Shown piece by piece: positions 53,858-64,000 of a stretch of 64,000 nt of DNA. Position 1 is the first letter of the stretch. Each line of letters begins with the position of its first letter. The translations under genes and the position numbers were made by a program. Below the pieces are notes generated by a model, which was given only the letters and a program-made list of their open reading frames with translations, had not been told where the DNA came from and did no database searches. Source of the DNA: Carya illinoinensis (lineage: Eukaryota; Streptophyta; Magnoliopsida; Fagales; Juglandaceae); assembly GCF_018687715.1 (NCBI RefSeq), contig NC_056755.1, forward strand, positions 30,034,501 to 30,098,500, written 5' to 3'.

Positions 53858-56800
53858 GCTTATAATTTTTTCTTCCAAGCGTAGAAGCTGTCAAAGTAAT
53901 ACAAGGGTAAATCCCAAGATCGAATTCACAGGGACAATGAGAATTAAGCAAACCTTTTATAATCATAAGATAAAATATTGACGTTTATGGTGACAAGAAA
54001 TTTTGAAAAGAAGAAAGTCTTGAACTAAAATGTAGATGATTTACTAAGTGTGGACTGAATTAAGAGTATGATTAGTGATTGTGTTGGAAGTTCAAGCTCA
54101 AATTAAACTGAAAATAAAAATAAATCTATGATTCTAAAATTACCAAAACTAAAAGGCTTAGAGAAAGTGTGTAGCAAATGAATTAAACTTGTAAGAAACA
54201 ATAAAACAAAAACTTGGGATACAATTTTTACCCACTGATTTGGAGATGGATTTACTTCTTTTTTTATCATCTCTCAACCATGCTCCCATTCCTAGAAGTC
54301 ATGGTCAGATAATATAGCAATAAACCCCAATTCTTAGCTTAATAAAATTATTTGACAGATTATATAACAATTGTAAGATTGTGGAAGAAAGCCATCAAAG
54401 TCTTGTTACTTGCTCAAGTATCAATTGTGCCTTTATGTCTACAACTGATCTAAACCAAGAACAAAGAACTTCAATCCTTTCTAGATGTAAACTGAAATAT
54501 CATCTAACAAGTTAATCATTGAAATCACATAACATTGAAGAAAATTCACTCCAAAACAGTCATAGGTTACTCATTGAATCCCAAGCCCAAAAATCTAGCC
54601 TACCATCTCTAAATTAGTAAAATGCTAAAAAATGATAAACCCTAACATTTCAAATTGTTATATGAAAATAAATGTAGAAAAATAAATAAAACAAGCCAAA
54701 GAAACCATAATCTAGAAATCACTAAGAGCTAACTAGAAAACTCAAATGAAACTAAAGGAAATAAAAGACCTAGAGAGAGAGACCCCTCCACACCGTAACG
54801 TCAACGTAAAACAAAAATTAGAAAAAGAGATTCAATCCAAACTAGACAAGTAAATGAGAAACAGCTGAAAACCAAAATTCACCATAGAAAAGTCTGGAAC
54901 GAAAATGTAAAGCAAAGAAAAAAAAAACAATAACTTCAGCTGCCGACTAAAATCTCAAGTCTGGAACGTAAAAGTGCAGAAAAATAAATCCTCAAAAAAT
55001 AAACTACTGCTATCGAACAGGTCTAGAAAGAAAAACTAAAGAACTAAACACTCAAAAAAATAATACTGAAAACGAGTGAGTTCCGTCCCACTCAAATGAA
55101 AAAGAACAATATGTCGAAGTAAAAAGAAAATCCTTCCGTCAGCTGAATTTTTGCATTCTTAATGCTTTTAGAACCAATATATCTTAATTCTTTCATTACT
55201 TTATCATTGGTTTTATATGAAAAAATGAATAAATCAAAATTGTGATTTTAATTGATTAAAGGCATGAATTTTTGCTCTAATTTTATCAACTGTTGATTAA
55301 TATCGATTATGGTACATATCGCTCGAGCGGCAGCTTCTGGCTGCTCGAGCGAAGTCAGGCAGATTCAAACGTTTGACTTCTGCTCGACAGTGGGCTCGAG
55401 CGGAGGCATTTGGCCGCTCGAGCGAATTCAGGCAGAGTCGAACGCTCGATGTTCGCTCGACACTCCGCTTGAGTGAATATCGTATTTTACAGATCAGGGT
55501 TTATTCTGCCGTTAGAGTATATATATGTTTTTTTTACATCTTATGGCGGACCTTTGGCCTGGAAAACTCTGTTTTGATCAGAGAAACACTTAGAATTTAT
55601 TTTTCCTTTGATTTTCATTCAGATTCGGAGAGGAGGATTCATACAATTGATCATTCATGCAGCTAAACAATTTCCACTGGATCATTCACTCACACTGCAG
55701 CAGATTGAAGAACTCCTTGAGGGGTCCAATTGCCACTGCAGCTCAGCCTCCTCCACCGTTTCGAATCTTCATCTCCATTAAATTGGCTTGATCTTTTCAA
55801 TTCTCTACTTGCTATTTCATTTTAGTTTTGAGTTTCTAAATTATTTTGGAGAATTTTGATTTAGACGTTTGAGTAATTTATTTGTTATTAATTTAATTCA
55901 TGTTATTTAATTTTATCATTTCGTTAAGCTTTCATTTTAATAGTGATTACAATTACGGTGGTTTAATTTGAGAATTTGTGATTTGAATACAATGATGAAC
56001 CCTAGAACAATGATTTTGGAGCTTTTCAATTTTCAGTATATGTTTTGTCAATTACTTTCTAATTTAGTTTAATTCTTAATTTAGTTTTATTAATTTTTGA
56101 GTTTAATCTATTAGTCCTTTACATTCCAATCCGACAATCAAAATCTAAAAACATGAATCTAGTCCATGACTAGTACCCTTTTCCATCCATTGCACATACC
56201 ATCATTTTATTTTCTCTTTGTGAAGTTTTTCACATTTTTCAATGAGTTTGATTTTTAAGTAACTTTCCCTGAGGAGATGATCTAGGAATTTATTCCTAAT
56301 TATTACACGACATCCTCCTGTACTTGGGATAACTTTAGTGCTACTCATTTTTGAGTGAGTCATCTGTCTACCTAATGAAAATGAAAAAAAGTAAACAAAA
56401 AAAAATAAATCTCTCTCACCGCCTCACAGTCCAAACGAAAAGAAAACCTAAGAACTACTCTCCCCCCTAGGTCTGGAACCAAAAGCCTCATAAAAAGAAA
56501 CCAAAAAAAATGTAAAGTAAAGAAAATAAGACATATCTAGCCGAGAGAGAGGGACCCCACCGACCGTAGACTCCAAACTAAAAATAAGTAAAGTAAAAAA
56601 AATAATCTGCCTCTCTTCATGCATTCTATGAAAATTCTAAAATGTCCCTGCTTTGAGTGAAGTCTAGCGTGAGGCCATGAGCTGCGTTGCTCTGTTGTGT
56701 CCGAGTGCGTGCTGTCTGTGCGTGAGTGTCTCTGCTGCAGCTTGCAGCTCCTTTTGCATTTATTTGTGACTTGTCAAGAATGCCCTACAGCGTATAAACA

Positions 56801-56990
56801 TCATATGAAGACAGTAAAATTAAAATATTTATTTTGATGTGAAATAATTGCATTATAAATCTTTTTAAACACAAAAATATCAGAATTTATCAATGGACTC
56901 AAGTATCATGATCTACTACATAATTAAGTACTTAAATCATTTTTGGCTAAACGATTTACTCACTTAAGTAACTTAATTATGTAGTTTTAG
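53858..56990. mobile_element. Unclassified LARD-like insertion, two units in opposite orientation
   Basis: The word AGTTCTT occurs on both sides (53850-53856 and about 57001-57007), suggesting a target duplication. Near the left end is AATACAAGGGTAAATCCCAA then GATCGAATTCACAGGGACAA, a phrase type frequent in large non-coding plant retrotransposon derivatives. A related phrase in inverted orientation (TTTCCCTGAGGAGATGATCT..AATTATTACACG) lies at 56265-56310, so an inner unit (about 55140-56385) probably runs the other way. No coding frames were recognised. Confidence 0.45.
55318..55480. repeat. Clustered CTCGAGCG palindromes
   Basis: GCTCGAGCGGCAGC..GCTGCTCGAGCGAA, GGGCTCGAGCGGAGGCATTT and GGCCGCTCGAGCGAATTCAGG recur in a 160-bp GC-rich island within AT-rich DNA. 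They form two imperfect inverted repeats and two direct copies (AGTCAGGCAGA, AATTCAGGCAGAGTCGAACG). Confidence 0.8.
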
Positions 56991-57225
56991 CACTTCATCA
57001 GTTCTTCTTCCTTCAAGCCCATCTTGAGTGTTGGGCTCTTCCTAACTTCATCCCAAGTGGTTTGCACGAATCCTTGCATTGCTTTCTTGATCTTCTTGGC
57101 TCTTGATCTTGTAATTGGCCCATCTGGAACTTGCAAAGGATCTTTAAGGCTACCTCCACCTTGGTTCCCATCACAAACCTTATAAAATTTTTTTTAATAA
57201 TCATTCTAAATCAAAGTCTAGTACT

Positions 57226-57368
57226 AAGTTTTAGGAAAGTATTTGTTTGATTTTTTTTTTCGTAAGGTATTGTTTCCACGATATTCCTCCGCCATAAGTG
57301 AGGGTTTTTAATAAATATGGGAGGGAGTCACTATTGAACATGTGGCTAGCCGCTCTTTTAAAAAAAAA
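57226..57368 (+). mobile_element. SINE-like retroposon, 143 bp
   Basis: A 13-bp direct repeat AAAGTCTAGTACT flanks it (57213-57225 and 57369-57381), and an A-tail (about 57359-57368) precedes the right copy. Removing it restores copia F text on both sides (SSTQNSFHKK). No clear A or B box was seen, so it could also be a truncated LINE tail or a processed transcript. Confidence 0.65.
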
Positions 57369-57381
57369 AAAGTCTAGTACT

Positions 57382-58870
57382 CAGAATTCTTTTCATAAAA
57401 AGAACTTTTTCAAAAAAGATACTATTACAATTATTCAAGTTCTTCATATATGCTATATGTTATTTGCAATTTTTGTAACAAAGATTGTCATAATTATCAT
57501 ATTTTTCCTATTAGAAGAAAGCATACAATGACAGTTAGGGTCATATAGCTACCTAAAAATCTTTTTTCTTCTAATACTAATAAATGAAGGACCCAAAGAA
57601 CTTGGGTACTAAGAAAAATATTTTTAATTATTTTTGTAGGTATGCATGAAGTTCTCTACAAGCAAAAGTAAATGATTTTTATTTGGAGATAACTCGAAAG
57701 GAAAGATTGTTGGAATAGAAATATAAGGTATAAATAACACGGAAACTCTCAATCTCAACAAAGAGACCACAGTAGAGGAAGTCCAACATGGAGACATCAG
57801 GACAGATCCTCAAAACTTAATGCAAGATGCAACCAAATAGTAGAAACTTGTGAAAGATCATCTAACGGAACAAATTCTAGGAGAATCTTCATGAGGTGTA
57901 CGTACTTGATCATCTCTTAGAAATATTTGCAATCATACTTATTTTCTATCTCAGATTGAACCCAAAAATATTGATGAAGCACTTCTTGATGAATCTTGGA
58001 TTCTACCTATTCAAGAAGAGCTAAATCAATTTGAAAGAAAAGAAGTTTGGACACTTGTTCCTAGACCCAAAGGCCATACTATTATTGGAACAAAATTGAT
58101 GTTTCGAAACAAGAAAGATGAGTTCAAAGTTATCACTAGAAACAAGGCTCGACCTGTAGCCCAAGGTTTCAATCAAGAAGAAGGAATCGATTATGGTGAG
58201 ACATATGTACCAGTTGCAAGATTAGAAACTATTCGAATACTACTTGCATATGCTTGTTATAAAGATTTCAAACTTTTCCAAATGGATGTTAGAAGTGCTT
58301 TCTTAAATGGTTTCGTAAATGAAGAGGTATATATTGAGCAATTTTCTAGGTTTTGAAAATCTTATTTCTCCAAATCATTTTTTCAATCTCACAAAAGCAC
58401 TATATGGATTTAAACAAGCTTCTAGAGCTTGGTATGAGAGACTGAGTGGTTTCTTGATTGAAAAAGGTTTTTCAAAAGAAAAAATTGACAAAAGGCTTTT
58501 CGTATTTAATGAAAAGGATGATATTCTTTTATTCAAATTTATGTAGTCGATATAATATTTAGTGCTTCTAATGAAAATATTTAGTGCTTGAGGATTTTAA
58601 AATCATGTATAATCACATTCCAATAAAATGTAATAATACAAGTGCTATAAATCTTTTAAAGAACCCATTACAACATTCTAGAACTAAACATATTGAGATT
58701 AGATTTCATTTTCCTTGAGATTATGTGTAGAAGGGCGATATTGTACTAGAGTTCACAAGCACACACAATCAGTTGGCAAACATTTTCACAAAATGTCTAC
58801 CAGAAGATAGTCTATGCATGATTAGATAAGAAATAAGAATGATGCATGCTATGACTATCTGTTAAATATT
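57382..58870 (+). pseudogene. Ty1/copia pol relic of copia F
   Basis: After gag-tail remnants (NSFHKKNFFKKDTIT, VGMHEVLYK near 57640, FGDNSKGKIVG near 57680) comes RT: EALLDESWILPIQEELNQFE, WTLVPRPKGHTIIGTKLMFR, ARPVAQGFNQEEGIDYGETY, FKLFQMDVRSAFLNGFV and ALYGFKQASRAWYERLSGFL. The catalytic YVDD box appears as YVVD near 58536 after a frameshift. A deletion then joins to the RNase H tail (CNNTSAINLLKNPLQHSRTK, EFTSTHNQLANIFTKCLPED). Frameshifts near 58345 and 58530. Confidence 0.85.
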
Positions 58871-59007
58871 TTTATTTTATTATCTCAAAGGACTTATAAA
58901 AACTTGAGACTTTTAGTCTTGTTTTTCAAGCACTCTTGCTCTTCATATATCAACATTGAAATTAACCAAATACCCCTGATTCGTCACGTTTAACACTTAG
59001 CGCAAAC
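58871..59007 (+). other. 3' end of copia F up to the copia E insertion
   Basis: AT-rich tail after the RNase H relic with no coding text; possibly start of a 3' LTR. It ends where the TGTTAGCACC terminus of copia E begins. Confidence 0.4.
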
Positions 59008-59851
59008 TGTTAGCACCGATTAGTAACCAAAATAAAATAATCACTTGAACACACTATTTGGTTATGAAGGGAAACTCTTTGAAGAACTCTTCAAAGATAA
59101 AACCCTACGGGGCAACCAAACCCAAGAAAGTAAATTTATTGAATTAGAGAACTACAAGTAAACTATTAATAAAACCTTTGTAACCAACCCGTTTACTCAA
59201 GATATGCAACCCGCTTGCCTCCTACCTCAGTAAGTAGTCAGAACCTCTGATACTCTCTAATCATTTCCTTTCCTACTAGAACCTCCAGTGGTTGAATCTC
59301 GAACATGACAACTCCTTCTTGGAGTATGCTCCCTCTTAATTCCACAAACTAAGTTTCTCAGAAAAATCCTTTTTTTTCATAGAATTTTCCAAAGCACGAT
59401 CTCTTGTAGTGTCTACCTAGAACTTGAAGATCCCGATCAATGTAAAATATGTGCTGTATGTGCTTACTTAATAAACCCTCAGTTGACTCCCTTTATAGAT
59501 TTAATGTTGTCATCGACTTGTAGAAGCAGTCTGCTGACAGGTTTATTCAGTATCCTAGTTGGAAACGTTTCTACCAACTTGCGAACACTTTGGACTGGAT
59601 TATTCTTCTGAATTTCATAGAGTTCAGATCAGCTTTAGTTCTTCAATGTGCCTTACATCTTTATCTCTTCAACTAATGCTAAGACTCTAAACATTCTTAG
59701 GACTCTTTGATGACTCTTATCTTATGATATAACAAACTATGATAAGAGTTCTAATTTAAATGCATAGTCTTATCAGATCACTAGAATCCAATTAAGATTA
59801 CATTCATTCCCAACAGTATACGCATCTAATCCTAGCCAAATACAAATTACA
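59008..59851 (-). repeat. 3' LTR of copia E
   Basis: On the minus strand TGTAATTTGTATTTGGC at 59851 to CGGTGCTAACA at 59008, 844 bp, directly after the polypurine tract. The left terminus rests on TG..CA logic because the partner LTR is outside the window. Confidence 0.7.
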
Positions 59852-59870
59852 TTTATAATCTCCCCCTTTG
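59852..59870 (-). other. Polypurine tract of copia E
   Basis: The minus strand reads CAAAGGGGGAGATTATAAA immediately upstream of the LTR, the usual AAAGGGGGAGA tract of SIRE-like copia elements. Confidence 0.8.
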
Positions 59871-60480
59871 GCTGATCGATGGTGCCAATATAAACTTGAT
59901 GAATAAAACTTAATCTGCAAGAAGAAACTAACCAACCACCAGCAAAGATCTCATGTAGATAGTCATACTTCATATTAAATTCCATCATAACAAAAATTAT
60001 TTCATCATAGCACAAAGTATTTGAAGTAGCAAATAAATCCGACACATGTAGATATCAGTTTAAAATACACACCCAACTAAAATAACTTTAGATAAAAACT
60101 GAAACTCAAAAGGAAATGATGATGGTGTCTATGGTGTCTTCAGCAGCACTGCCTAGCTCTCTAGTAAACCAGCCCAACTCCCTCTGCAGTCATCCCTTCT
60201 CCCCCTATATCTGGCAGCATCAGTTAGACTCAGGGTTATCTTCATCCTCTGGTGGAGTGACTGTTTTCAAGATCTGATCCACTACAATTTACTGCAGTCT
60301 ATCATTTATCTTTTCAGATTCATCTTGTTGATCTGCAAGCAATTTATTAATCTTCTCCATTTTCTCTTCCCATTTGTCCACAAATGTGTCAAATTTTGAT
60401 TGCAAAATTTGAAGTTGTTCAACCACTTCCATGGACTATTGTGAATGAGGATTAGAGGTTGTGAATGCCTCAGCATGAGT
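59871..60480 (-). other. Stretch between the extra ORF and the polypurine tract
   Basis: No clear product. Minus-strand text near 60250-60470 (FVDKWEEKMEKINKLLADQQ-like, charged and coiled-coil-prone) probably continues the extra ORF after its first stop. The listed frame at 59773-60045 crosses the LTR boundary and is not a gene. Confidence 0.45.
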
Positions 60481-61442
60481 CTATTTCTTTAACCCAACAA
60501 CTACCTCTGACTTAGTAACAGTCTTGGAGGAGATTTTTCCAAACATTTTAAGTGTGGTCTCAGTACTCCTCATGGGGACTTTAGATATTTTGGCCAATTT
60601 CATGATAAGACCACCAAATGGCAAACTTTCTTTGTCCATTTTATCAGTTCTGGCCTTTGAGATCACATCAACAATGTGTGAAGGGAGATCAATAGGTACA
60701 CCTTTCACTAAGGCATACATAAACTGAGCTTTCTCAACTGTCAGCTTAGTGTGTCTAGAAATGGGCCACAGATTTGTCAGGACTGCTTTGTCCAGAAACC
60801 TATATTCGGGGAGCATGGACTTCATAGAGAGCCTATGAACTTTTGGGGGCCATGCTGGTGCACTGGGCCCAGCAAACAAATCCTTCATTTGGGCCTTTGA
60901 GAGGGTCCCCATGCCCTTGAATGGAAAACCTGGGTTTTCCACACTTGGGAGTTCATAGAACTCTCTTACAATTTTAGGAGTAATGATTAAATCAACCCCT
61001 CTGACAACAGAAGTAATGAACTTGTCATCAACACTTATTAATGCATTTGCATAAAATTCCCTAACAACCTCAATGTATGGAGCAGGAGCCCCCTCCGTTA
61101 TCTTTTCCCACCCTTTGTCTGCAAAGATGTGGGCTATAAAATCAAAGCCAGGTTCATTCAAGTCATTCAAGGTTACCTCTCTTTCTCCAAGCATGTTCCT
61201 TTTGGAGAAAATTGTTTTGTAGATGTTTTCAGCTTCTTTACTTGAGAACTTTGGTGGCTTAGAACTTGAAGTCGAAGGCTTTGAATTGCTCCATTTTCCT
61301 TTGTCAAGAATTGGCCCTTTTTCTGTCTCTTTAGTTCTCTTTGGAGTTTTCTCAAGTGGCTTAGTTTCCTCTTTACTGAGGAAATTTTAGGAATTGCATG
61401 TCGGTCGAATTTTGCCTTCTTTGCAACATTCTTGTATTTCAT
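60481..61442 (-). pseudogene. Extra ORF of copia E (putative plant transposon protein domain)
   Basis: The first methionine (61442) gives MKYKNVAKKAKFDRHAIPK. A one-base frameshift near 61385 then leads to a lysine/serine-rich linker (SNSKPSTSSSKPPKFSS) and a 237-residue open domain: VREFYANALISVDDKFITSV, VRGVDLIITPKIVREFYELP, HTKLTVEKAQFMYALVKG and DLPSHIVDVISKA. This is the domain annotated as 'putative plant transposon protein' found in many retroelement-derived reading frames. Its biochemical role is unknown; the location after pol corresponds to the env-like position of SIRE-type elements. No signal peptide or membrane helix is visible. Only one frameshift was seen, so it is well preserved. 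Confidence 0.72.
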
Positions 61443-62403
61443 CTACAAACAAAAACCGTTCAGAGTATGAGAAATGCAGAGAATGCTATGGGACTTAGAT
61501 TCATAAGTATTTCCATATTCAGAACCTAACATACTACCTTTTCAAAACAAATTAAACCATCCATGCTCTTATTTCAAAAAAATATTCAGAAATCAATAAT
61601 ATTTATCCGATGGACACATTTCCTACCCCTAACAGGGTGTCATTGCAGTACAAAGTGAAACATGATTCATTCGTCACTTTTTTAAATACAACCATCATGC
61701 CTATTTTTCAAAATCTCATCTAATCCTCTTTTCAACCGATTTACAAGTGCTAACTTAGGCAGATTCCCAACAGAACTTCAAGTATTTCAAGGAATTCAAA
61801 AAAAATTAAGAACAGTGAAGCCCGAAGATAAATAATGACCGATCTTTAGACAAAATTTTCAGATGAGATACTCTTTCCTTGAGGTTGTGTAGAGAGATTA
61901 GCACAAATAGTAAAAATTCAAATTACACAGAGAAATTTTTGGGTTTCTCTAACTCAAGGAGTATCGGAGAAGATATCAACCCACTTAGGAATGAAAGACG
62001 GCTTAATGAATGATTAAGGAAGATGGCATGCAGTTAATGCTGCAAAGCAGTAGTTTTATTTTTAATCTCCCACCCAGAACGTGGGATGTGAGGCTTGGAA
62101 CGTGCCATGCACGCGTGGCCTCTAGAGTATGCCTTAGAGGCAACTCTCCAAGACGATACCAGATTTGCCCCCATTTTTTTATTATATATTTTTTTAAACT
62201 GAATTGAAACAACAAAACAATTTTAATGAATCAAAAGACAATTAATATGTACATTTCATCCACACGGTTGAGTCTTTTGAAAAACACCTTTGTTCTAGAT
62301 TTTTTCTTTTCAACAAACACTTTTTCATTTATTCAGGAGAATTATTTCTAACTGGTCAGTCTTCACAATTGAGCAGTTTACTTAATATATGACCTCCCAA
62401 GAA

Positions 62404-62441
<38 letters not shown>

Positions 62442-63168
62442 AGACAGAATCTTCCCTTATTATTATTTATTTCCTTTGGCCCCTTTTTGTAATGATCCAA
62501 GAAGGGTGAACTTTCCTGGAAAGTTAAACTTTTTGCTACGGCCTATATACCCTAAAAAGCATTTTCCTCCAAGCACAAGGTCAAAAGAGCCTGTATGTCC
62601 ATTTAATATTACTTATCTTTTTCCATAATGATGAAGACAATGATTTTTTCCCTCAAGGATAGTGAGGGCTGAAATCCAAGCATAAGTGTTTGCCTTTTTC
62701 CATAATGACTTCTGAACACTCGACTTTTTCTATAAGGATTGACCCGTGTGCATGGCAAGAGGAAATCTTTTTCTTTTTGAGTAATAGGTTCAACTAGTTT
62801 TAGTTAATTCGAAGGCATAGATTCCCCCTCCTATGATGCATTGTATAGAGGTTGACAGGATGTCATTAATTTGTTAGGAGATCAGATCTGACTCCTCAAT
62901 GTGTAGAGGATTGAGTACTCAAGTGGTCTTTCTTAAGAGTTTTGCATCAAAGGTAAGAACACATACCAGAGAAGATCTAGCTCGTACCCAAACAAATGAA
63001 TTTGTGTGGTTATAGAGCGCACGGACTTGGTATACTCAGCACCTTGTGTATGATAACAAAATAAAAACTGTGAGAGTAAAAAAATAAGCAAGAAACAACA
63101 AAACGAAATAACAAAACAACTTCCCCCCTTTTTTTTTGTTTGTATGTTATTTATTTATTTTTTTTAAA
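61443..63168 (-). other. Spacer between pol and the extra ORF of copia E
   Basis: About 1.7 kb with no supported gene. It holds a (GT)n microsatellite (62407-62437) and poly-T/A tracts (63121-63165). The complementary frames at 62003-62215 have no family features. Confidence 0.5.
62407..62437. repeat. (GT)n microsatellite
   Basis: About 15 uninterrupted GT units. Confidence 0.96.
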
Positions 63169-64000
63169 TCAGGGCATATCACACACACCAATGGCCTTCC
63201 TTAGAAATTCAAACCATAACCCATCTAAAGGTTTAGTGAAAAAATCACCAATTGGTGTTTGATATCAACATGTTCGAGTGACACTACTGTTGTCTCAACC
63301 AAGTCTCGTATAAAATGTTGTCTTATATCTATATGCTTGGTTCGAGAATGTTGCACAGGATTCTTCAAGATACTAATGGCAGTAGTATGATCACAATAAA
63401 TAGTCATAGTATCTTGCAAGAACCCATAGTCCTCAAACATCTTTTTCATCCAAAGAAGCTATGTGCAACAACTACCAGCCGCAATGTACTCGGCTTCAGC
63501 AGTGGAGAGAGAAATGGAATTTTGCTTCTTGCTCATCCATGCTACCAGATTGCTACCGACATAAAAGTAGCGACCAGTGGTGCCTTTTCTGTCTTCAGCA
63601 TTACCAGTCCAGTCAGCATTAGAATAGCCAACTAGACTTAGACTTGAATCTCTGGAGTACCAGATGCCATAGTCAGCCATAGCACTCAAGTATTTCAAAA
63701 TTCTTTTGACTGCAGTGAGATGTGATTCTTTGGGTTTTGCTTGAAACCGTGCACATACACCTACACTAAAAGCAATATTTGGTCTACTAGCAGTAACGTA
63801 TAAAAGACTTCCTATCATGCTTCTATAGAGAGTATGATCAATGCTCTTACCTGTAGAATCTGAGCAGATTTTTACTGAAGTGCTCATTGGAGTGCGAGCA
63901 TGTGTCTTTCCTTCCATGTCAAATTTCTTAAAAGGATCTTTAGCATATTTTTTTTGTGAAATAAAAATTCCTTCTTTAGTTTGTTTGATTTGGATTCCAA
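63169..64000 (-). pseudogene. Copia E pol C-terminus (RT end and RNase H), partial
   Basis: Continues beyond the window edge. Minus-strand text: EGIFISQKKYAKDPFKKF, TLYRSMIGSLLYVTASRPNI, ESHLTAVKRILKYL and GYSNADWTGNAEDRKGTTG, then the RNase H region NSISLSTAEAEYIAAGSC, DHTTAISILKNPVQHSRTK and HIDIRQHFIRD, ending KAIGVCDMP before the TGA at 63169. One in-frame TAG (63459) and a one-base shift near 63245 break it. Conserved copia RNase H residues (SNADW, STAEAEY) are present. It would degrade the RNA strand during reverse transcription. Confidence 0.88.

Larger units (their letters stand above)
53237..57207 (-). mobile_element. Minus-strand fragment of gypsy D, itself interrupted
   Basis: On the minus strand: pol C-terminal tail (57190-57000; QGGGSLKDPLQVPDGPITRS, KKAMQGFVQ), then after the LARD-like insert the rest of that tail (53857-53780) and a 3' LTR (about 53760-53237) ending GGGGTTCACA. 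The LTR shares AAAGGTAAATCACAACCTTTGTGGCGTT-type text with the D LTR at 26.4-27.1 kb. It lies within copia F gag. The upstream part of D is missing. Confidence 0.7.
51840..59007 (+). mobile_element. Copia F relic, split by nested insertions
   Basis: Copia gag text (51990-53236) continues, after a gypsy D fragment and a SINE-like insert, as gag tail, protease edge, RT and RNase H tail (57382-58870). A minus-strand copia E cuts it at 59007. LTRs were not identified with confidence; 51833-51985 may be leader. Confidence 0.7.
59008..64000 (-). mobile_element. Copia E, SIRE/Maximus-like, incomplete at window edge
   Basis: Minus-strand order from the window edge: pol C-terminus (64000-63169), a 1.7-kb spacer, an extra ORF (61442-60481), a polypurine tract (59870-59852) and the 3' LTR (59851-59008). 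An additional ORF between pol and the 3' LTR is characteristic of SIRE-type copia elements. The 5' half lies outside. Confidence 0.82.

Noticed and set aside
56400..56990. Possible host gene promoter or 5' UTR next to the LARD-like insert
   Set aside because: The text is bounded by copies of the same insert and leads straight into the D fragment; no gene follows.

Overview
This 64 kb window looks like transposon-packed nuclear DNA from a dicot plant. I found no intact host gene, tRNA, rRNA or CRISPR array. It holds plant-type Ty3/gypsy and Ty1/copia LTR retrotransposons, a plant LINE with an RNase H domain, hAT and CACTA DNA transposons, and AT-rich MITEs. The MITEs and the gypsy family called D here resemble sequences I associate with woody Fagales such as walnut and hickory; that is an impression, not a proof. 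Nearly every coding stretch carries stops or frameshifts, so these are mostly old, silenced copies.

Layout, left to right. 1-1610: degenerate tandem arrays. 1611-4350: truncated minus-strand Tat-type gypsy with LTR, primer-binding site, gag and protease relics, inserted in the 5' LTR of element A. 4351-20011: element A, a long-LTR gypsy-like element with only about 1.2 kb of non-coding internal DNA. A hosts a full-length LINE (5821-11705, 18-bp target duplication) and, in its 3' LTR, a hAT (12885-18131). 21357-23429: solo LTR of family B. 26174-35296: one MITE split by a rearranged gypsy D complex (26268-34974); a CACTA element (28258-32065) sits inside D's protease and carries a 484-bp near-perfect palindrome. 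35989-41221: B1, a deleted family B member. 41896-42303: tail of a ZMYM1-like hAT transposase. 42304-43448: LTR G. 43460-51827: B2, a complete family B member inserted in G's primer-binding site. 51840-59007: copia F, split by a minus-strand D fragment (itself split by unclassified LARD-like DNA) and by a 143-bp SINE-like insertion. 59008-64000: minus-strand SIRE-like copia E with an extra ORF between pol and the 3' LTR, running off the window.

Family B is the most interesting set. Its two internal regions carry only a partial gag (CCHC knuckle) and long non-coding DNA, with no reverse transcriptase or integrase, flanked by 1.9-2.3 kb LTRs with correct 5-bp target duplications. This resembles the TR-GAG/LARD type of non-autonomous element, which would have to borrow enzymes from another element. 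Its LTRs differ in a central cassette (66-bp repeats in one copy, 86-bp repeats in another) and share a short acidic reading frame near the 3' end.

Nesting gives a relative order of events: A before LINE, hAT and Tat; MITE before D before CACTA; G before B2; copia F before D(-) before the LARD-like insert.
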